This document shows positions 1 through 9,286 of a DNA stretch of 64,000 nucleotides, one piece after another (position 1 is the first letter of the stretch; each line of letters starts with the position of its first letter). Under the pieces are notes generated by a model. It made no database searches. It saw nothing but the letters and a program-made list of their open reading frames with translations, and was not told the DNA's origin. The translations under genes and the position numbers were made by a program. The stretch lies in NCBI GenBank assembly GCA_902800045.1, contig CADCCZ010000001.1, positions 725,346-789,345 of the forward strand. Direction: 5' to 3'. The stretch is from an uncultured Bacteroidia bacterium (GTDB taxonomy: Bacteria; Bacteroidota; Bacteroidia; Bacteroidales; ML635J-15).

Positions 1-139
1 CTACAAATAGTTCGTACGACTTCTCTAAACTCATTTCCAATGCTTCCTGTACTTTTTCGAGTGAACCGTCATAATTCCCTTGTGTAAAAGCATAATAAGT
101 TTGCACTGCCTTGATTCTAACCAATCTTCTGCTAATCAT
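1..139 (-). CDS. nusB: Transcription antitermination factor NusB, N-terminal part
   Basis: The gene runs off the left edge, so only the first 46 codons are visible. The reverse strand reads MISRRLVRIKAVQTYYAFTQ and continues with an amphipathic helix rich in Glu, Lys and Leu. The Bacteroidetes NusB N-terminus has this form (MINRxLIRxKxVQxxYAYxQ). NusB binds boxA RNA with S10 (NusE) and supports rRNA antitermination. The start ATG at 139 follows a -7-like box on the same strand. It is divergent from the DUF3276 gene. Identification rests on a short N-terminal piece only. Confidence 0.75.
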   Translation of the reverse strand, partial: MISRRLVRIKAVQTYYAFTQGNYDGSLEKVQEALEMSLEKSYELFV

Positions 140-161
140 TGTCAATTTAATTTATAACTCG

Positions 162-169
162 CAAATTTA
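162..169 (-). promoter_or_regulatory. -7 promoter box for nusB
   Basis: The minus strand reads TAAATTTG, matching the Bacteroidetes -7 consensus TAnnTTTG, 23 bases before the nusB ATG. No clear -33 TTG was seen at the usual spacing. Confidence 0.45.
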
Positions 170-271
170 GTTATTTTATTAAAGACCGCAGAATCTTTTG
201 GCGATAAATTTTCTTTTTTTTCATATAGTCCGCCAGAAAAATCGATTGTCAAAAAAAATACATAAAAAACC

Positions 272-300
272 TTGTTGTTTCTACAAGTTTTATATATTTG
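272..300 (+). promoter_or_regulatory. -33/-7 promoter for the DUF3276 gene
   Basis: TTG at 272-274 and TATATTTG at 293-300 are separated by 18 bases, fitting the Bacteroidetes sigma-70 pattern. The start codon follows 16 bases later. Confidence 0.55.
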
Positions 301-316
301 TGAAAAATAATTTATT

Positions 317-610
317 ATGGATTTTATTGAGAAAAATAAAAGAATCGTAAAGTCGTCTTCGGTGAAGATTGGGAAAAGAACTTATTTCTTTGATGTAAAA
401 TCGACTACAAATGGTGATTATTATTTGGTAATAACCGAAAGTGTCCGTACTCAAGATGGTGGGTTCGATAAACATAAGATTTTCTTGTATAAAGAGGACT
501 TTTATAAGTTTGTTTCGGCATACGGCGAAATTATGGACTTCATGAAATCGGAAAAGCCCGATTACTTTGAGGAACGTGATTTCTCGTCAGATGCTGATGT
601 TGAGGAGTAG
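317..610 (+). CDS. PUR-domain DUF3276 family nucleic-acid-binding protein
   Basis: A 97-residue protein of the DUF3276 (Pur-alpha-like) family, small single-domain ssDNA/RNA-binding proteins found throughout Bacteroidetes and spirochaetes. The pattern of a basic N-terminus, the segment KIGKRTYFFDVKSTTNGDYY, a beta-rich middle (YYLVITES), then KIFLYKEDFYKFVSAY and an acidic tail is characteristic. There is no signal peptide, so it should be cytoplasmic. The ATG at 317 lies just after a good promoter. The cellular role in Bacteroidetes is not established; RNA or DNA binding is inferred from the fold. Confidence 0.85.
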   Translation: MDFIEKNKRIVKSSSVKIGKRTYFFDVKSTTNGDYYLVITESVRTQDGGFDKHKIFLYKEDFYKFVSAYGEIMDFMKSEKPDYFEERDFSSDADVEE

Positions 611-711
611 CAAAAATCTACGATTTTAACAGATGTAATTATTCTCGCATTGATATATGCGGGAATTAAATCTATTTAATAGTATCTGCGATTATAAATG
701 AAAAAAAAATG

Positions 712-738
712 AAAAAGGGAAGCCAAAGCTTCCCTTTT
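712..738 (-). terminator. Terminator of ppdK
   Basis: A perfect 11-bp stem (AAAAGGGAAGC / GCTTCCCTTTT, loop CAAA) sits 20 bases past the ppdK stop. A run of nine A at 701-709 becomes a U-run on the minus-strand transcript. It may also stop + strand transcripts from the DUF3276 gene. Confidence 0.85.
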
Positions 739-758
739 CTTATTGATGTGAAATCTAA

Positions 759-3488
759 TTACTTGCAAGAGCATTTGCAGTTCTTGATTGCAGCCTGAGC
801 AGCAGCAAGACGAGCAACAGGAACTCTGAACGGTGAGCATGATACGTAAGTCATACCAGCCTTGAAGAAGAATTCTACAGATGCAGGGTCACCACCGTGT
901 TCGCCGCAAACACCAACTTTCAGCTTTTCGCGAGTTGAACGGCCTCTTTCAACACCAAGCTTTACAAGCTGACCAACACCTTCCTGATCCAATGTGTTGA
1001 ACGGGTCGGCTGGTATAATCTTGTTGTCAACGTAAGTGTGAACGATTTCATTAACGTCGTCACGCGAGAAACCTAACGTCATCTGGGTGAGGTCGTTGGT
1101 TCCGAATGAGAAGAATTCTGCAACTTCTGCAATCTGGTCAGCAACCAAGGTAGCACGCGGAATTTCAATCATTGTTCCGTACATGTAGTTGATTGTAACG
1201 CCCATCTTCTTTTCTACTTCGGCCTTAACTCTGTTGGCGATTTCCTTCTGGTGCTTCAATTCCTTAACATTGATTGTCAACGGAACCATGATTTCCAGAT
1301 GTGGATCGAAACCTTCCTTCATAAGTTCTGCAGTTGCTTCGAACAAAGCGCGGAACTGAGTTTCGGTGATTTCGGGGTAAACGATGCCAAGACGAACACC
1401 ACGGAGACCCATCATCGGGTTAACTTCGTGCAATGCTTCGATACGGCTCTTGAGTTCTGCCAAGTCCATACCGCGTTCCTTAGCAACTTCGCGCTGCTTT
1501 TCTTCGGTATGAGGAACGAATTCGTGCAGAGGCGGGTCCATAAGTCTGAATGTCAAAGGCTTGCCATTCATAACCTTCAATGTTCCCTTTGCAGCTTCCT
1601 TGATGTAAGGTTCGAGTTCGTTGAGAGCAGCTACGCGTTCTGCAGTTGTGTTCGAAAGAATCATGTTGCGGAGCTTTTCCAACGGCTTTTCGCTGTTCTT
1701 TCCGTAGAACATGTGCTCGATACGGAACAGACCGATACCTTCAGCGCCAAAGTTGATAGCGTTCTGAGCATCTTCTGGGTTATCAGCATTTGTGCGAACA
1801 CCCATAGTTCTGTATTTGTCAACGAGCTTCATGAATTCCTGGAAGAGAGGATTTTCGGTAGCGTCGATCATCTTAACTTCTTCGGCGTAAACCCAACCCT
1901 TCGAACCGTTGAGGCTCAAGGTATCACCTTCCTTGAAGGTCTTGTCGCCAATGTGAACTTCGCCCTTTGCAAAGTCGATCTTAACGTCTTCGCAACCTAC
2001 GATGCAGCACTTACCCCAGCCACGTGCAACAAGAGCAGCGTGTGAAGTCATACCACCGCGAGCGGTAAGGATACCGTCGGCAGCACGCATACCTTCAACG
2101 TCTTCTGGGTTGGTTTCTTCTCTTACGAGAACGCATTTAACCTTTGCCTTGTTGTACTGCATTGCCTTTTCGCTTGTGAGGGCAACCTTTCCAACTGCAC
2201 CACCAGGACCAGCGGGAAGACCCTTAGCGATGACGGTGTGCTTCTTTTCGTCGGCAGCATCGAGAATCGGGTGGAGGAGTTCGTCGAGCTGAGCAGGAGT
2301 GAGGCGCATTACAACTTCCTTTTCGTCGATAAGACCTTCGTGGAGCATATCGAGAGCCATTGTCAATGCAGCAACACCAGTTCTCTTACCAACACGGCAC
2401 TGGAGCATATAGAGCTTACCGTCCTGGATAGTGAATTCGATATCAAGCATATCATGGAAGTTCTTTTCGAGGATGTTGCGGATGTCGCAGAGTTCCTTGT
2501 AGGTCTGAGGCATAAGTTCCTGCATCGACTTCATATGCTTGTTCTGTTCGTTCTTTGTGTCGTCGTTCAGTGGGTTCGGGGTGCGGATACCTGCAACAAC
2601 GTCTTCGCCCTGAGCGTTGATAAGCCATTCGCCGTAGAACTGGTTGTCGCCTGTAGCTGGGTTACGGGTGAAAGCAACACCTGTAGCAGAGTTGTCGCCC
2701 ATGTTACCGAATACCATTGCCTGAACGTTTACTGCTGTACCCCAGTCGTCCGGAATACCTTCGATACGACGGTAGGAGATAGCCTTCTTTCCGTTCCATG
2801 ACTTGAAAACGGCCTTGATACCGCCTTCCATCTGTGCGCGAGCGTCATCCGGGAATTCAGTTCCGAGAACTTCCTTAACCTTTGCCTTGAATTCTTCAGC
2901 AAGCTGCTTGAGTTCGTCAGCAGTGATTTCGGTATCTGACTTGTATCCCTTGTTGTGCTTGAATTCGTCGAGCATATCGTCGAGGATCTTGCGGATGCCC
3001 TTGCCATCGGCAGGTTCAATACCTTCAGCCTTTTCCATAACGACATCGGCGTACATCATGATAAGACGACGGTACGAGTCGTAAACGAAACGTGGGTTGT
3101 TAGTCTTCTTAATAAGGCCAGGGATTGTCTTCGAGCACAAACCTATATTCAAAACTGTATCCATCATACCAGGCATTGAGCTGCGAGCGCCCGAACGGCA
3201 CGATACCAAAAGAGGATTTTCGGTGTCGCCATATTTCATGCCCATGATGTTTTCAACATTCTTCATTCCTTCCCATACATCTTCCATCAATGTGTCGGGG
3301 AGATTGCAGTTGTTTGCGTAGTAAGCTGTACAACATTCAGTTGTGATTGTCAAACCAGCGGGAACCGGAAGTCCCAGCAAACACATTTCGGCAAGGTTGG
3401 CACCTTTGCCGCCCAACAAGTTTTTCATGTCGGCTTTACCTTCAGCTGTCTTTCCACCAAAGGTGTAAACATACTTTACTTTACTCAT
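759..3488 (-). CDS. ppdK: Pyruvate, phosphate dikinase
   Basis: A full-length 909-residue PPDK, interconverting pyruvate + ATP + Pi with PEP + AMP + PPi in the cytoplasm. The N-terminal ATP-grasp half carries LLGGKGANLAEM (24-35) and the CRSGARSSMPGMMDT region (97-111). The swivelling domain carries the phosphohistidine motif GGMTSHAA with His483. The C-terminal PEP-binding barrel ends with CGEHGGDP near residue 860. Family members are usually about 875-910 residues. PPDK in anaerobic Bacteroidetes commonly works in PPi-linked glycolysis or gluconeogenesis. It stands alone as a transcription unit with its own promoter and terminator. Confidence 0.98.
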   Translation of the reverse strand: MSKVKYVYTFGGKTAEGKADMKNLLGGKGANLAEMCLLGLPVPAGLTITTECCTAYYANNCNLPDTLMEDVWEGMKNVENIMGMKYGDTENPLLVSCRSGARSSMPGMMDTVLNIGLCSKTIPGLIKKTNNPRFVYDSYRRLIMMYADVVMEKAEGIEPADGKGIRKILDDMLDEFKHNKGYKSDTEITADELKQLAEEFKAKVKEVLGTEFPDDARAQMEGGIKAVFKSWNGKKAISYRRIEGIPDDWGTAVNVQAMVFGNMGDNSATGVAFTRNPATGDNQFYGEWLINAQGEDVVAGIRTPNPLNDDTKNEQNKHMKSMQELMPQTYKELCDIRNILEKNFHDMLDIEFTIQDGKLYMLQCRVGKRTGVAALTMALDMLHEGLIDEKEVVMRLTPAQLDELLHPILDAADEKKHTVIAKGLPAGPGGAVGKVALTSEKAMQYNKAKVKCVLVREETNPEDVEGMRAADGILTARGGMTSHAALVARGWGKCCIVGCEDVKIDFAKGEVHIGDKTFKEGDTLSLNGSKGWVYAEEVKMIDATENPLFQEFMKLVDKYRTMGVRTNADNPEDAQNAINFGAEGIGLFRIEHMFYGKNSEKPLEKLRNMILSNTTAERVAALNELEPYIKEAAKGTLKVMNGKPLTFRLMDPPLHEFVPHTEEKQREVAKERGMDLAELKSRIEALHEVNPMMGLRGVRLGIVYPEITETQFRALFEATAELMKEGFDPHLEIMVPLTINVKELKHQKEIANRVKAEVEKKMGVTINYMYGTMIEIPRATLVADQIAEVAEFFSFGTNDLTQMTLGFSRDDVNEIVHTYVDNKIIPADPFNTLDQEGVGQLVKLGVERGRSTREKLKVGVCGEHGGDPASVEFFFKAGMTYVSCSPFRVPVARLAAAQAAIKNCKCSCK

Positions 3489-3528
3489 TTAACAGTAAAT
3501 TTAAATTTATAATTCCTTAAAACGGGCG

Positions 3529-3536
3529 CAAAATTA
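3529..3536 (-). promoter_or_regulatory. -7 promoter box for ppdK
   Basis: The minus strand reads TAATTTTG, which fits TAnnTTTG, 41 bases upstream of the ppdK ATG. No convincing -33 TTG was found. Confidence 0.4.
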
Positions 3537-3649
3537 ATAAAAAAATTTATACCTTATTATATATAACATCAATTTGTTGATAAAAAATGAGTTGATGCGG
3601 AATCGCCTGGTTTTTGGCGATTTATAAGGTAATGCAGTGTTATTTTACG

Positions 3650-3673
3650 AAAAAAGCGGCTAATCAGCCGCTT
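3650..3673 (-). terminator. Terminator after tRNA-Ala
   Basis: Perfect 8-bp stem AAGCGGCT / AGCCGCTT with a 4-base loop, five bases past the tRNA 3' end. The A-run on the + strand gives a U-run in the minus-strand transcript. Confidence 0.8.
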
Positions 3674-3678
3674 CCTTC

Positions 3679-3755
3679 TGGTGGAGTATATCGGGGTCGA
3701 ACCGATGACCTCATGGCTGCCAGCCATGCACTCTAGCCAACTGAGCTAATACCCC
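3679..3755 (-). tRNA. tRNA-Ala (anticodon GGC)
   Basis: The minus strand folds as a full cloverleaf. The acceptor stem GGGGTAT pairs with ATACTCC and contains the G3-U70 wobble that identifies alanine tRNAs. The anticodon stem is CATGG/CCATG, with loop CTGGCAG giving anticodon GGC (reads GCC). The T-loop is TTCGACC. The discriminator base is A, and CCA is encoded in the DNA (3679-3681). Confidence 0.95.
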
Positions 3756-3766
3756 AATCCGTTAGA

Positions 3767-4993
3767 TTAATTCTTGGCAAAATTACCATTTATTTCTTTA
3801 TCGCCGCACGAAATTCTGAAAAAATAATTTCCATTTCGCAAGGTGCTAACATTGATGCTGTTGTGTGTGCCGTTTATCTTTTCTTCCCTTACAAGCGAAC
3901 CGTTAACCGAGAAAATGCTGATTGTTCCATCGGTCAAATCTTCGATTTCGATGTTGAGGAAATCTGTTGTCGGGTTAGGGTAGATGTTTGCCGAAATCTT
4001 TTGGATTTCTGCGCACACTTCATTTTCACCATATCTAACAGCAAGTCTTTTTACTGCGCTAGCATCTTCATTGGTTGTCATTTCGACAATTGGATAATTG
4101 TCGTTTGCAATCCAGTAGTTGAGCGTTGTGCTGGTCGACGACATAGGGAAGCTTATGCCCATAAAGTTGCCCATTGCTTGGCCAAGGTTTATTGTGTTGG
4201 TTCCCAACAAAAATGTCAACATGTCGTTTGTTAGCGTACAATCGTTAATATTGGTGAATTCTGTACTGTTTATTCTGTGCAGGTACATGTTAGTAACGTA
4301 CGAGAACTGCCTGTTTTCACGCAAATATTCGTAGTTGCCCTGTAGCATTCTGTTGCCGGTAAGTGCCATGTTGCCACTTTCGTTGAATGTGGAGGTGTAG
4401 GTTACAGCCATGTCGATTTTTATAGAATCGTACTCTGCTATAAGCATTTGGTAAATATATGGACCGTATTGCATTCCGTCGAATGACGACTGCATTGTGC
4501 TTATGTGCTTCAGGTATAGGCCGTGAGCAGTGCTGTTGGTCTGCGAGTTCAATTGAGCAGGGAATGTTATAATGTCCATTGGCTCATCGAATTCAAGTTC
4601 CATGTTGTCGTCGAGACCGAAACGCGACAATGCACCGCTTATGCCGAGGCAAACTGCCTTTTCGTCGGTAACTTTTATGTGCGTAGTCATTCCGTTTTCA
4701 TCGGCGTATGAGCACGTCTCTTCGGTAAATTCGCCGTCAGTCTGAGGTTCGTTGTATACAGCAGTATCGGTAATTCCATATACGCCAAACAAATTTTCGA
4801 GCGAATTTCCGAATTCTAAAGGATTGCTGGCAATGTTGTTAATAGGAACAATGTCAGTCTCATCGTTTTCTACTATGTATAAGTCACGCGCAACATTACC
4901 AGGTGTGTAGTAGTTGCTTGACGTTATTACAACTTGGCCAAAAGCACATGCGCCAAAGGCTACAAATGCTAGTACAGAAAATGCTTTTTTCAT
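3767..4993 (-). CDS. Secreted protein with T9SS C-terminal sorting domain
   Basis: A 408-residue protein of unknown function. It has an N-terminal signal peptide (MKKAFSVLAFVAFGACAFGQ) and no membrane segments after it. The last ~80 residues form a type A T9SS sorting domain: NIYPNPTTDFLNIE, then ISIFSVNGSLVREE and NVSTLRNGNYFFRISCGDKE. The middle is beta-rich with no recognised catalytic motif. The protein is therefore expected to cross the outer membrane through the T9SS and be anchored or released. It lies 9 bases downstream of the lipoprotein gene ending at 5003, so the two are probably co-transcribed. Confidence 0.85.
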   Translation of the reverse strand: MKKAFSVLAFVAFGACAFGQVVITSSNYYTPGNVARDLYIVENDETDIVPINNIASNPLEFGNSLENLFGVYGITDTAVYNEPQTDGEFTEETCSYADENGMTTHIKVTDEKAVCLGISGALSRFGLDDNMELEFDEPMDIITFPAQLNSQTNSTAHGLYLKHISTMQSSFDGMQYGPYIYQMLIAEYDSIKIDMAVTYTSTFNESGNMALTGNRMLQGNYEYLRENRQFSYVTNMYLHRINSTEFTNINDCTLTNDMLTFLLGTNTINLGQAMGNFMGISFPMSSTSTTLNYWIANDNYPIVEMTTNEDASAVKRLAVRYGENEVCAEIQKISANIYPNPTTDFLNIEIEDLTDGTISIFSVNGSLVREEKINGTHNSINVSTLRNGNYFFRISCGDKEINGNFAKN

Positions 4994-5002
4994 TTTTGAA
5001 TC

Positions 5003-5419
5003 CTAGTTGAATACAGTTTGTTCGTTAATTTCTATTGTGACTTCTGCTGTTTTGTCGTTTTCGAGAACAAGAACGCCCATGCCTCTTCTAATCGGATGAT
5101 TTCTGTCGGCAGCTTTTGTTGCTTCAACCTTGAGAATGGATTCGTACTTGAATTCGTATTCGATAACGCCGTCTGATTTTGTGTACTGGGTGTCGGCAAT
5201 AGACTTGGTTTCATCTTTCAGGTACACCATTGTGTGGGCACTGTCAGAGTTGTTAGCCTTAACGATAACCATCGCGCCTTCAACAGGTTGCTTGTTGGTG
5301 TCGACAATTGTAACTATAGCCTTGGGTGCTCTAGGTTGTCTGCATCCCGACATTAAACACATGGCTCCTAGCACTATTGCCAAAGCCAAAATAATTGCAA
5401 TATTTTTTTTCATACTCAT
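5003..5419 (-). CDS. Small lipoprotein with an Ig/carboxypeptidase-regulatory-like fold
   Basis: A 138-residue lipoprotein. The signal ends in the lipobox LMSGC (Cys26), so the mature protein should be lipid-anchored. The mature part, AIVTIVDTNKQPVEGAMVIVK, resembles the first strands of carboxypeptidase-regulatory or transthyretin-like beta-sandwich domains. Two start codons are possible (5419 and 5413); both leave the lipobox intact. It is first in a two-gene unit with the T9SS protein. A specific function cannot be assigned. Confidence 0.75.
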   Translation of the reverse strand: MSMKKNIAIILALAIVLGAMCLMSGCRQPRAPKAIVTIVDTNKQPVEGAMVIVKANNSDSAHTMVYLKDETKSIADTQYTKSDGVIEYEFKYESILKVEATKAADRNHPIRRGMGVLVLENDKTAEVTIEINEQTVFN

Positions 5420-5448
5420 CGTGAAATTTTTGCTAATTTTACGCCCAC

Positions 5449-5456
5449 AATATTAA
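5449..5456 (-). promoter_or_regulatory. -7 promoter box for the 5419-3767 unit
   Basis: The minus strand reads TAATATTG, close to TAnnTTTG, 30 bases before the ATG at 5419. Confidence 0.35.
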
Positions 5457-5484
5457 TAAAAAAAACAATATAAATTATTTATTT

Positions 5485-6381
5485 GTGAAAAAAATATTGC
5501 GGATACTACTAGTTGTGCTATGTGCCACAGGATTATTACAGTCCTGCAGTGTGATTCGTAATCCGCTTAAAATAAAGAATTACGTTGAAATAGAGACGAC
5601 TGAAGGTAATTTTGTCGTGGGGTTGTATCAAGGAACACCAAAGCATCGTGACAATTTTATTGATAGGTGCACATCGCAGTCATATAATTCTACAGTCTTG
5701 TATAAGTCGGTACGAAAAAGCGAATATTCGTTTGGTTTGCGCAAAGGCTTCGAAGAGGGCAGTGTAATGCAAACCGACCTTGTCAACGATGCTGTCGTGC
5801 CGCCGGAATTTAATTCTAAGATTATTCCCAAACGCGGTACTGTGGCAATGAAAAGACTTGTGGATGCACAGAATCCTGACAAAAAGTCGGATGCATCTTT
5901 GTTTTTTATTGTCGATGGCGGAAAAAAGATAACCGCTAACGAAATAAAGATTGCTGTTGCCCTTAAGAATCGAGATACCTATAAAATATATATAGACGAG
6001 TTTTTGTCTCATCCCGAAAACAAATCGTTGAAGGATAGCCTTGATGCATTGCGTTCAATGAAAACTATGAAGCAATACAACGAGATATATGCTCGCGTCA
6101 TGGAAATGGTGAAACCGCAAATCGAGAAGGACGGAGTTAAGTTGTTTTCGGTTTCCGAAAAGAATATCGAAAAATACCTTGAAACTGGCGGAGTCCCGAT
6201 GTTCGAAGGCGTTTATACTGTCTTCGGCGAAATTGTAGTCGGTTTGGAGATGCTCGAAAAGTTTTCGAAATTGGAAACATCTCTAGACTATACTCCTAAA
6301 AAGGATGTGTCTATAGTTTCTACTGTGGTTTTGAAGAAAAAAGATTTTAATAAAAAATATAAACATATTGGAAATGAATAA
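5485..6381 (+). CDS. Cyclophilin-type peptidyl-prolyl isomerase lipoprotein
   Basis: A 298-residue lipoprotein with lipobox LLQSC (Cys21), starting at GTG. The mature protein begins with the cyclophilin opening YVEIETTEGNFVVGLYQGTP and KHRDNFIDRC. The C-terminal half of the fold (GVYTVFGEIVVGLEMLEKFS) follows about 100 residues of inserted charged helix (roughly 150-250). It should catalyse prolyl cis-trans isomerisation of periplasmic or outer-membrane proteins. Its stop overlaps the M16 peptidase start by 8 bases, so it is first of a four-gene operon. The GTG start is chosen because it gives a complete lipoprotein signal. Confidence 0.85.
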   Translation: MKKILRILLVVLCATGLLQSCSVIRNPLKIKNYVEIETTEGNFVVGLYQGTPKHRDNFIDRCTSQSYNSTVLYKSVRKSEYSFGLRKGFEEGSVMQTDLVNDAVVPPEFNSKIIPKRGTVAMKRLVDAQNPDKKSDASLFFIVDGGKKITANEIKIAVALKNRDTYKIYIDEFLSHPENKSLKDSLDALRSMKTMKQYNEIYARVMEMVKPQIEKDGVKLFSVSEKNIEKYLETGGVPMFEGVYTVFGEIVVGLEMLEKFSKLETSLDYTPKKDVSIVSTVVLKKKDFNKKYKHIGNE

Positions 6382-9283
6382 GTTATTGTGCTTAGTTGTC
6401 GCAGTTTTATGCGGTTCGGTCGTATTCTCGCAGAAGAATAAGAGTCTAGAAGTTGTAAATTATGAACTTCCTAATGGCTTGAGCGTATATCTCAACGAAG
6501 ACCCAAATGCATCGGTTGTTCTTGGCGCTATCGCTATTAAGACTGGTGGAAAATACGATCCAGCCGACCATACAGGTACTTCGCATTACCTTGAGCACAT
6601 GATGTTCAAGGGAACAGACGAGATTGGAACAATTGATTACAAGGCCGAAAAGGTTTACCTCGACAGCATTGTAATGAAGTACGATGAACTTGCCGCTACT
6701 ACCGACGATGCTCGCCGCAAGGAAATCCAAAAAGAAATAAATACTTTGTCGCTGAAGGCAGGCAAATATGCTATTCCAAACGAGTTGGATAAACTGCTCG
6801 ACGGTATGGGAGCGACAATGGTGAATGCCTTTACTTCCGACGAGGTTGTGGCTTATTTCAATGCTTTCCCTGTTGGTCAGATGGAAAAATGGATGGAATT
6901 GTACTCGCACCGCTTCAAACATCCAGTTTTCAGATTGTTCCAGTCTGAATTGGAAACAGTTTTCGAAGAAAAAAACATGTATGCCGACGAATTCAGTTCA
7001 AATCTCATGGAGTCGTTCATGTCGTATTTCTACAAAAAACATCCCTACGGAACTCAGACTGTTATCGGTAAGGCCGATCATATAAAGAATCCTTCGCTTT
7101 CAACCATGCAGAAGATGTACGACACATATTATGTTGCTAACAACATGGCTCTGATAATGACCGGTAATTTTAAGGTTTCGGAAGTTAAACCATTGATTGA
7201 GAAGTATTTCGGAGAATGGCGCAAGGGTGAGGTTCCGCAGTATCCAAAGTACGAGGAAAAGCCTTTCAATGGCGTTGAATCGGTAGAGGTGGCTCTCACT
7301 CCAGTTAGGATGGGTGTGCTCGGTTATCGTACTGTAACAATGAACGATAAGGACAAATATGCACTTTCGATTTGCCAGACCTTACTGAACAATTCGTCAT
7401 CTACAGGTTACCTTGACAAACTCATGAACGACAGAAAGTTACTGGCAGCAATGGCAATCGACTACGAACATCTCGACCACGGTGGAATGATGATATTGTA
7501 TGTGCCAAAAATTCTCGGTCAGAAGTTCGAAGATGCAGAAGCTTTGGTTGTCAACGAGATAAATCGTCTGCGCACTGAAGATGTCGACAAGGAATGGCTC
7601 GAGTCGATAAAGCTTGAAATGATAAAGGATTTCGAGTCGGAAATGGAAGACCCAGAAATGCGAGCCTATAAAATGGGCGAGTGCTTCTTATCGGGTACAA
7701 AATGGGATGAGGTCCTTGCTTATCCAAAAATTATTGAAAGTATAACTCCTGACGACATAAAGAAGGTTGCAGAAAAATATTTAAATGAGAACTACTTGTC
7801 ATATCATTCCAAGATGGGATTCCCGAAGAAGGATAAACTTGACAAGCCTGGATTCGATCCTGTAGTCCCCGAAAACGCTGAGGTTTCGTCGGAATATGCA
7901 AAGAAGTTCGAGGAAATGCCCGTCAAGTCGATGACACCAAAGTTTGTAAAGGAAGGTGATGATTATGAATATGTTGAGATTAACAAAGGCATCGACTTGT
8001 ATTACTCTAAGTTCGAGCAGAACGATATTTTCAATTTGGAAATAAAGTTCAAGACCGGTTTGAAGAATAATCCAAAATACGAGCAGTTGGCTTCGTATCT
8101 ACAATACATTGGCACATCGAAATATACAAATGACGAGTTGAACAAAGAACTGCAAAAATATGCGGCTTCGTATTCGGTATCGGTCGACGACAATTATTTT
8201 ACTGTTTATGTTGATGGTTTCAACAAATATTTCAAGGAGTCGGTCGGTCTAATCTTGAGTTTGCTTAATGAAGCAAAAGCCGATGATTCAAAATTGGAAC
8301 GCATTGTAGAGGAAGATGCCATGGATCGCAAGATGGAGCGCGAATCGACAGATGATATTGCATCGGCATTATTGCAATACGGCATTTTTGGTGAAAATTC
8401 GAAGTATTTGCGTCGTGCAAGTGCAAAAGAGGTGTCGAAAATGACTTCCGATGATATGATGAATGCACTAAAACAAGTAAAGTCGTATCCGTTTACGGTG
8501 CATTATTCTGGACGTCTAGGAATTGATGAGATTTCGTCATTTGTTAAAAATATTACAGGAGGTTCTGTGGCTAAAAAGAATGTGACACCGAAGATAATCC
8601 CGACAAAACTGGATGAGGAGTTCCCGAAGATTCTGCCAACAAAGGAATATGCCGAAAATACAATACTTTTCCTCAACGACTCGAAGGCTTTGCAGAGCAA
8701 AATTTACTTCTATATCCAGGGCGATGTGCTTGACGAGAAGCAAATGGCAAATCAAGATGCCTTCAACCAGTATTTTGGCACAGGAATGTCATCGATTGTG
8801 TTCCAGGAAATCAGGGAGTTCCGTTCGATGGCTTACACGGCTTATGCTGTTAGCCGAACTGGTTTGACAAAGAAGGAAAAGTCTAAATTCATGGCTTTCG
8901 TCGGCACACAGAGCGACAAGACAATTGATGCAATATCGGTTATGACAGGACTCATCAATAATATGCCTATGAAGGATCAGCGTATGCGTGGCGTGAAGGA
9001 TTATTTGATGCAGTCGCTTCTGACTTCTTCGCCAAGTAAGCGTGAAATAACCGAAACTGTTGAAAGGTGGAAACTTTTCGGATACAATGAAGACCCACGT
9101 ATTATGCAATACGACATTTATAATTCGTTGGAATTTTACCATATTGTAGAATTTTACAAGCAGAACATTCATGGCCGCCCGATGCTTATTACTATCGTCG
9201 GCAACAAAAAGAAAATCGACATGAAGGAACTTGCAAAATATGGCAAGATTGTTGAAGTAAAACAGAAAACAATAATGAATTAA
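6374..9283 (+). CDS. M16 family zinc metallopeptidase
   Basis: A 969-residue pitrilysin/insulinase-type peptidase with signal peptide MNKLLCLVVAVLCGSVVFSQ. The inverted zinc motif HYLEH (H71, E74, H75) precedes the downstream acidic helix SELETVFEEKNMYADE. The length fits a duplicated M16 protein, with the catalytic half first and a non-catalytic half from about residue 480. An upstream TTG at 6368 is in frame, but the ATG at 6374 gives the clean signal peptide. That ATG overlaps the previous stop (ATGAATAA), implying translational coupling. A likely role is periplasmic degradation of imported or signal peptides. Confidence 0.92.
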   Translation: MNKLLCLVVAVLCGSVVFSQKNKSLEVVNYELPNGLSVYLNEDPNASVVLGAIAIKTGGKYDPADHTGTSHYLEHMMFKGTDEIGTIDYKAEKVYLDSIVMKYDELAATTDDARRKEIQKEINTLSLKAGKYAIPNELDKLLDGMGATMVNAFTSDEVVAYFNAFPVGQMEKWMELYSHRFKHPVFRLFQSELETVFEEKNMYADEFSSNLMESFMSYFYKKHPYGTQTVIGKADHIKNPSLSTMQKMYDTYYVANNMALIMTGNFKVSEVKPLIEKYFGEWRKGEVPQYPKYEEKPFNGVESVEVALTPVRMGVLGYRTVTMNDKDKYALSICQTLLNNSSSTGYLDKLMNDRKLLAAMAIDYEHLDHGGMMILYVPKILGQKFEDAEALVVNEINRLRTEDVDKEWLESIKLEMIKDFESEMEDPEMRAYKMGECFLSGTKWDEVLAYPKIIESITPDDIKKVAEKYLNENYLSYHSKMGFPKKDKLDKPGFDPVVPENAEVSSEYAKKFEEMPVKSMTPKFVKEGDDYEYVEINKGIDLYYSKFEQNDIFNLEIKFKTGLKNNPKYEQLASYLQYIGTSKYTNDELNKELQKYAASYSVSVDDNYFTVYVDGFNKYFKESVGLILSLLNEAKADDSKLERIVEEDAMDRKMERESTDDIASALLQYGIFGENSKYLRRASAKEVSKMTSDDMMNALKQVKSYPFTVHYSGRLGIDEISSFVKNITGGSVAKKNVTPKIIPTKLDEEFPKILPTKEYAENTILFLNDSKALQSKIYFYIQGDVLDEKQMANQDAFNQYFGTGMSSIVFQEIREFRSMAYTAYAVSRTGLTKKEKSKFMAFVGTQSDKTIDAISVMTGLINNMPMKDQRMRGVKDYLMQSLLTSSPSKREITETVERWKLFGYNEDPRIMQYDIYNSLEFYHIVEFYKQNIHGRPMLITIVGNKKKIDMKELAKYGKIVEVKQKTIMN

Positions 9284-9286
9284 CTT

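Noticed and set aside
1251..2045. 264-codon + strand frame opposite ppdK
   Set aside because: It lies entirely antisense to a highly conserved enzyme, has no promoter, and its composition (many Cys, Phe, His) is that of a complementary-strand shadow.
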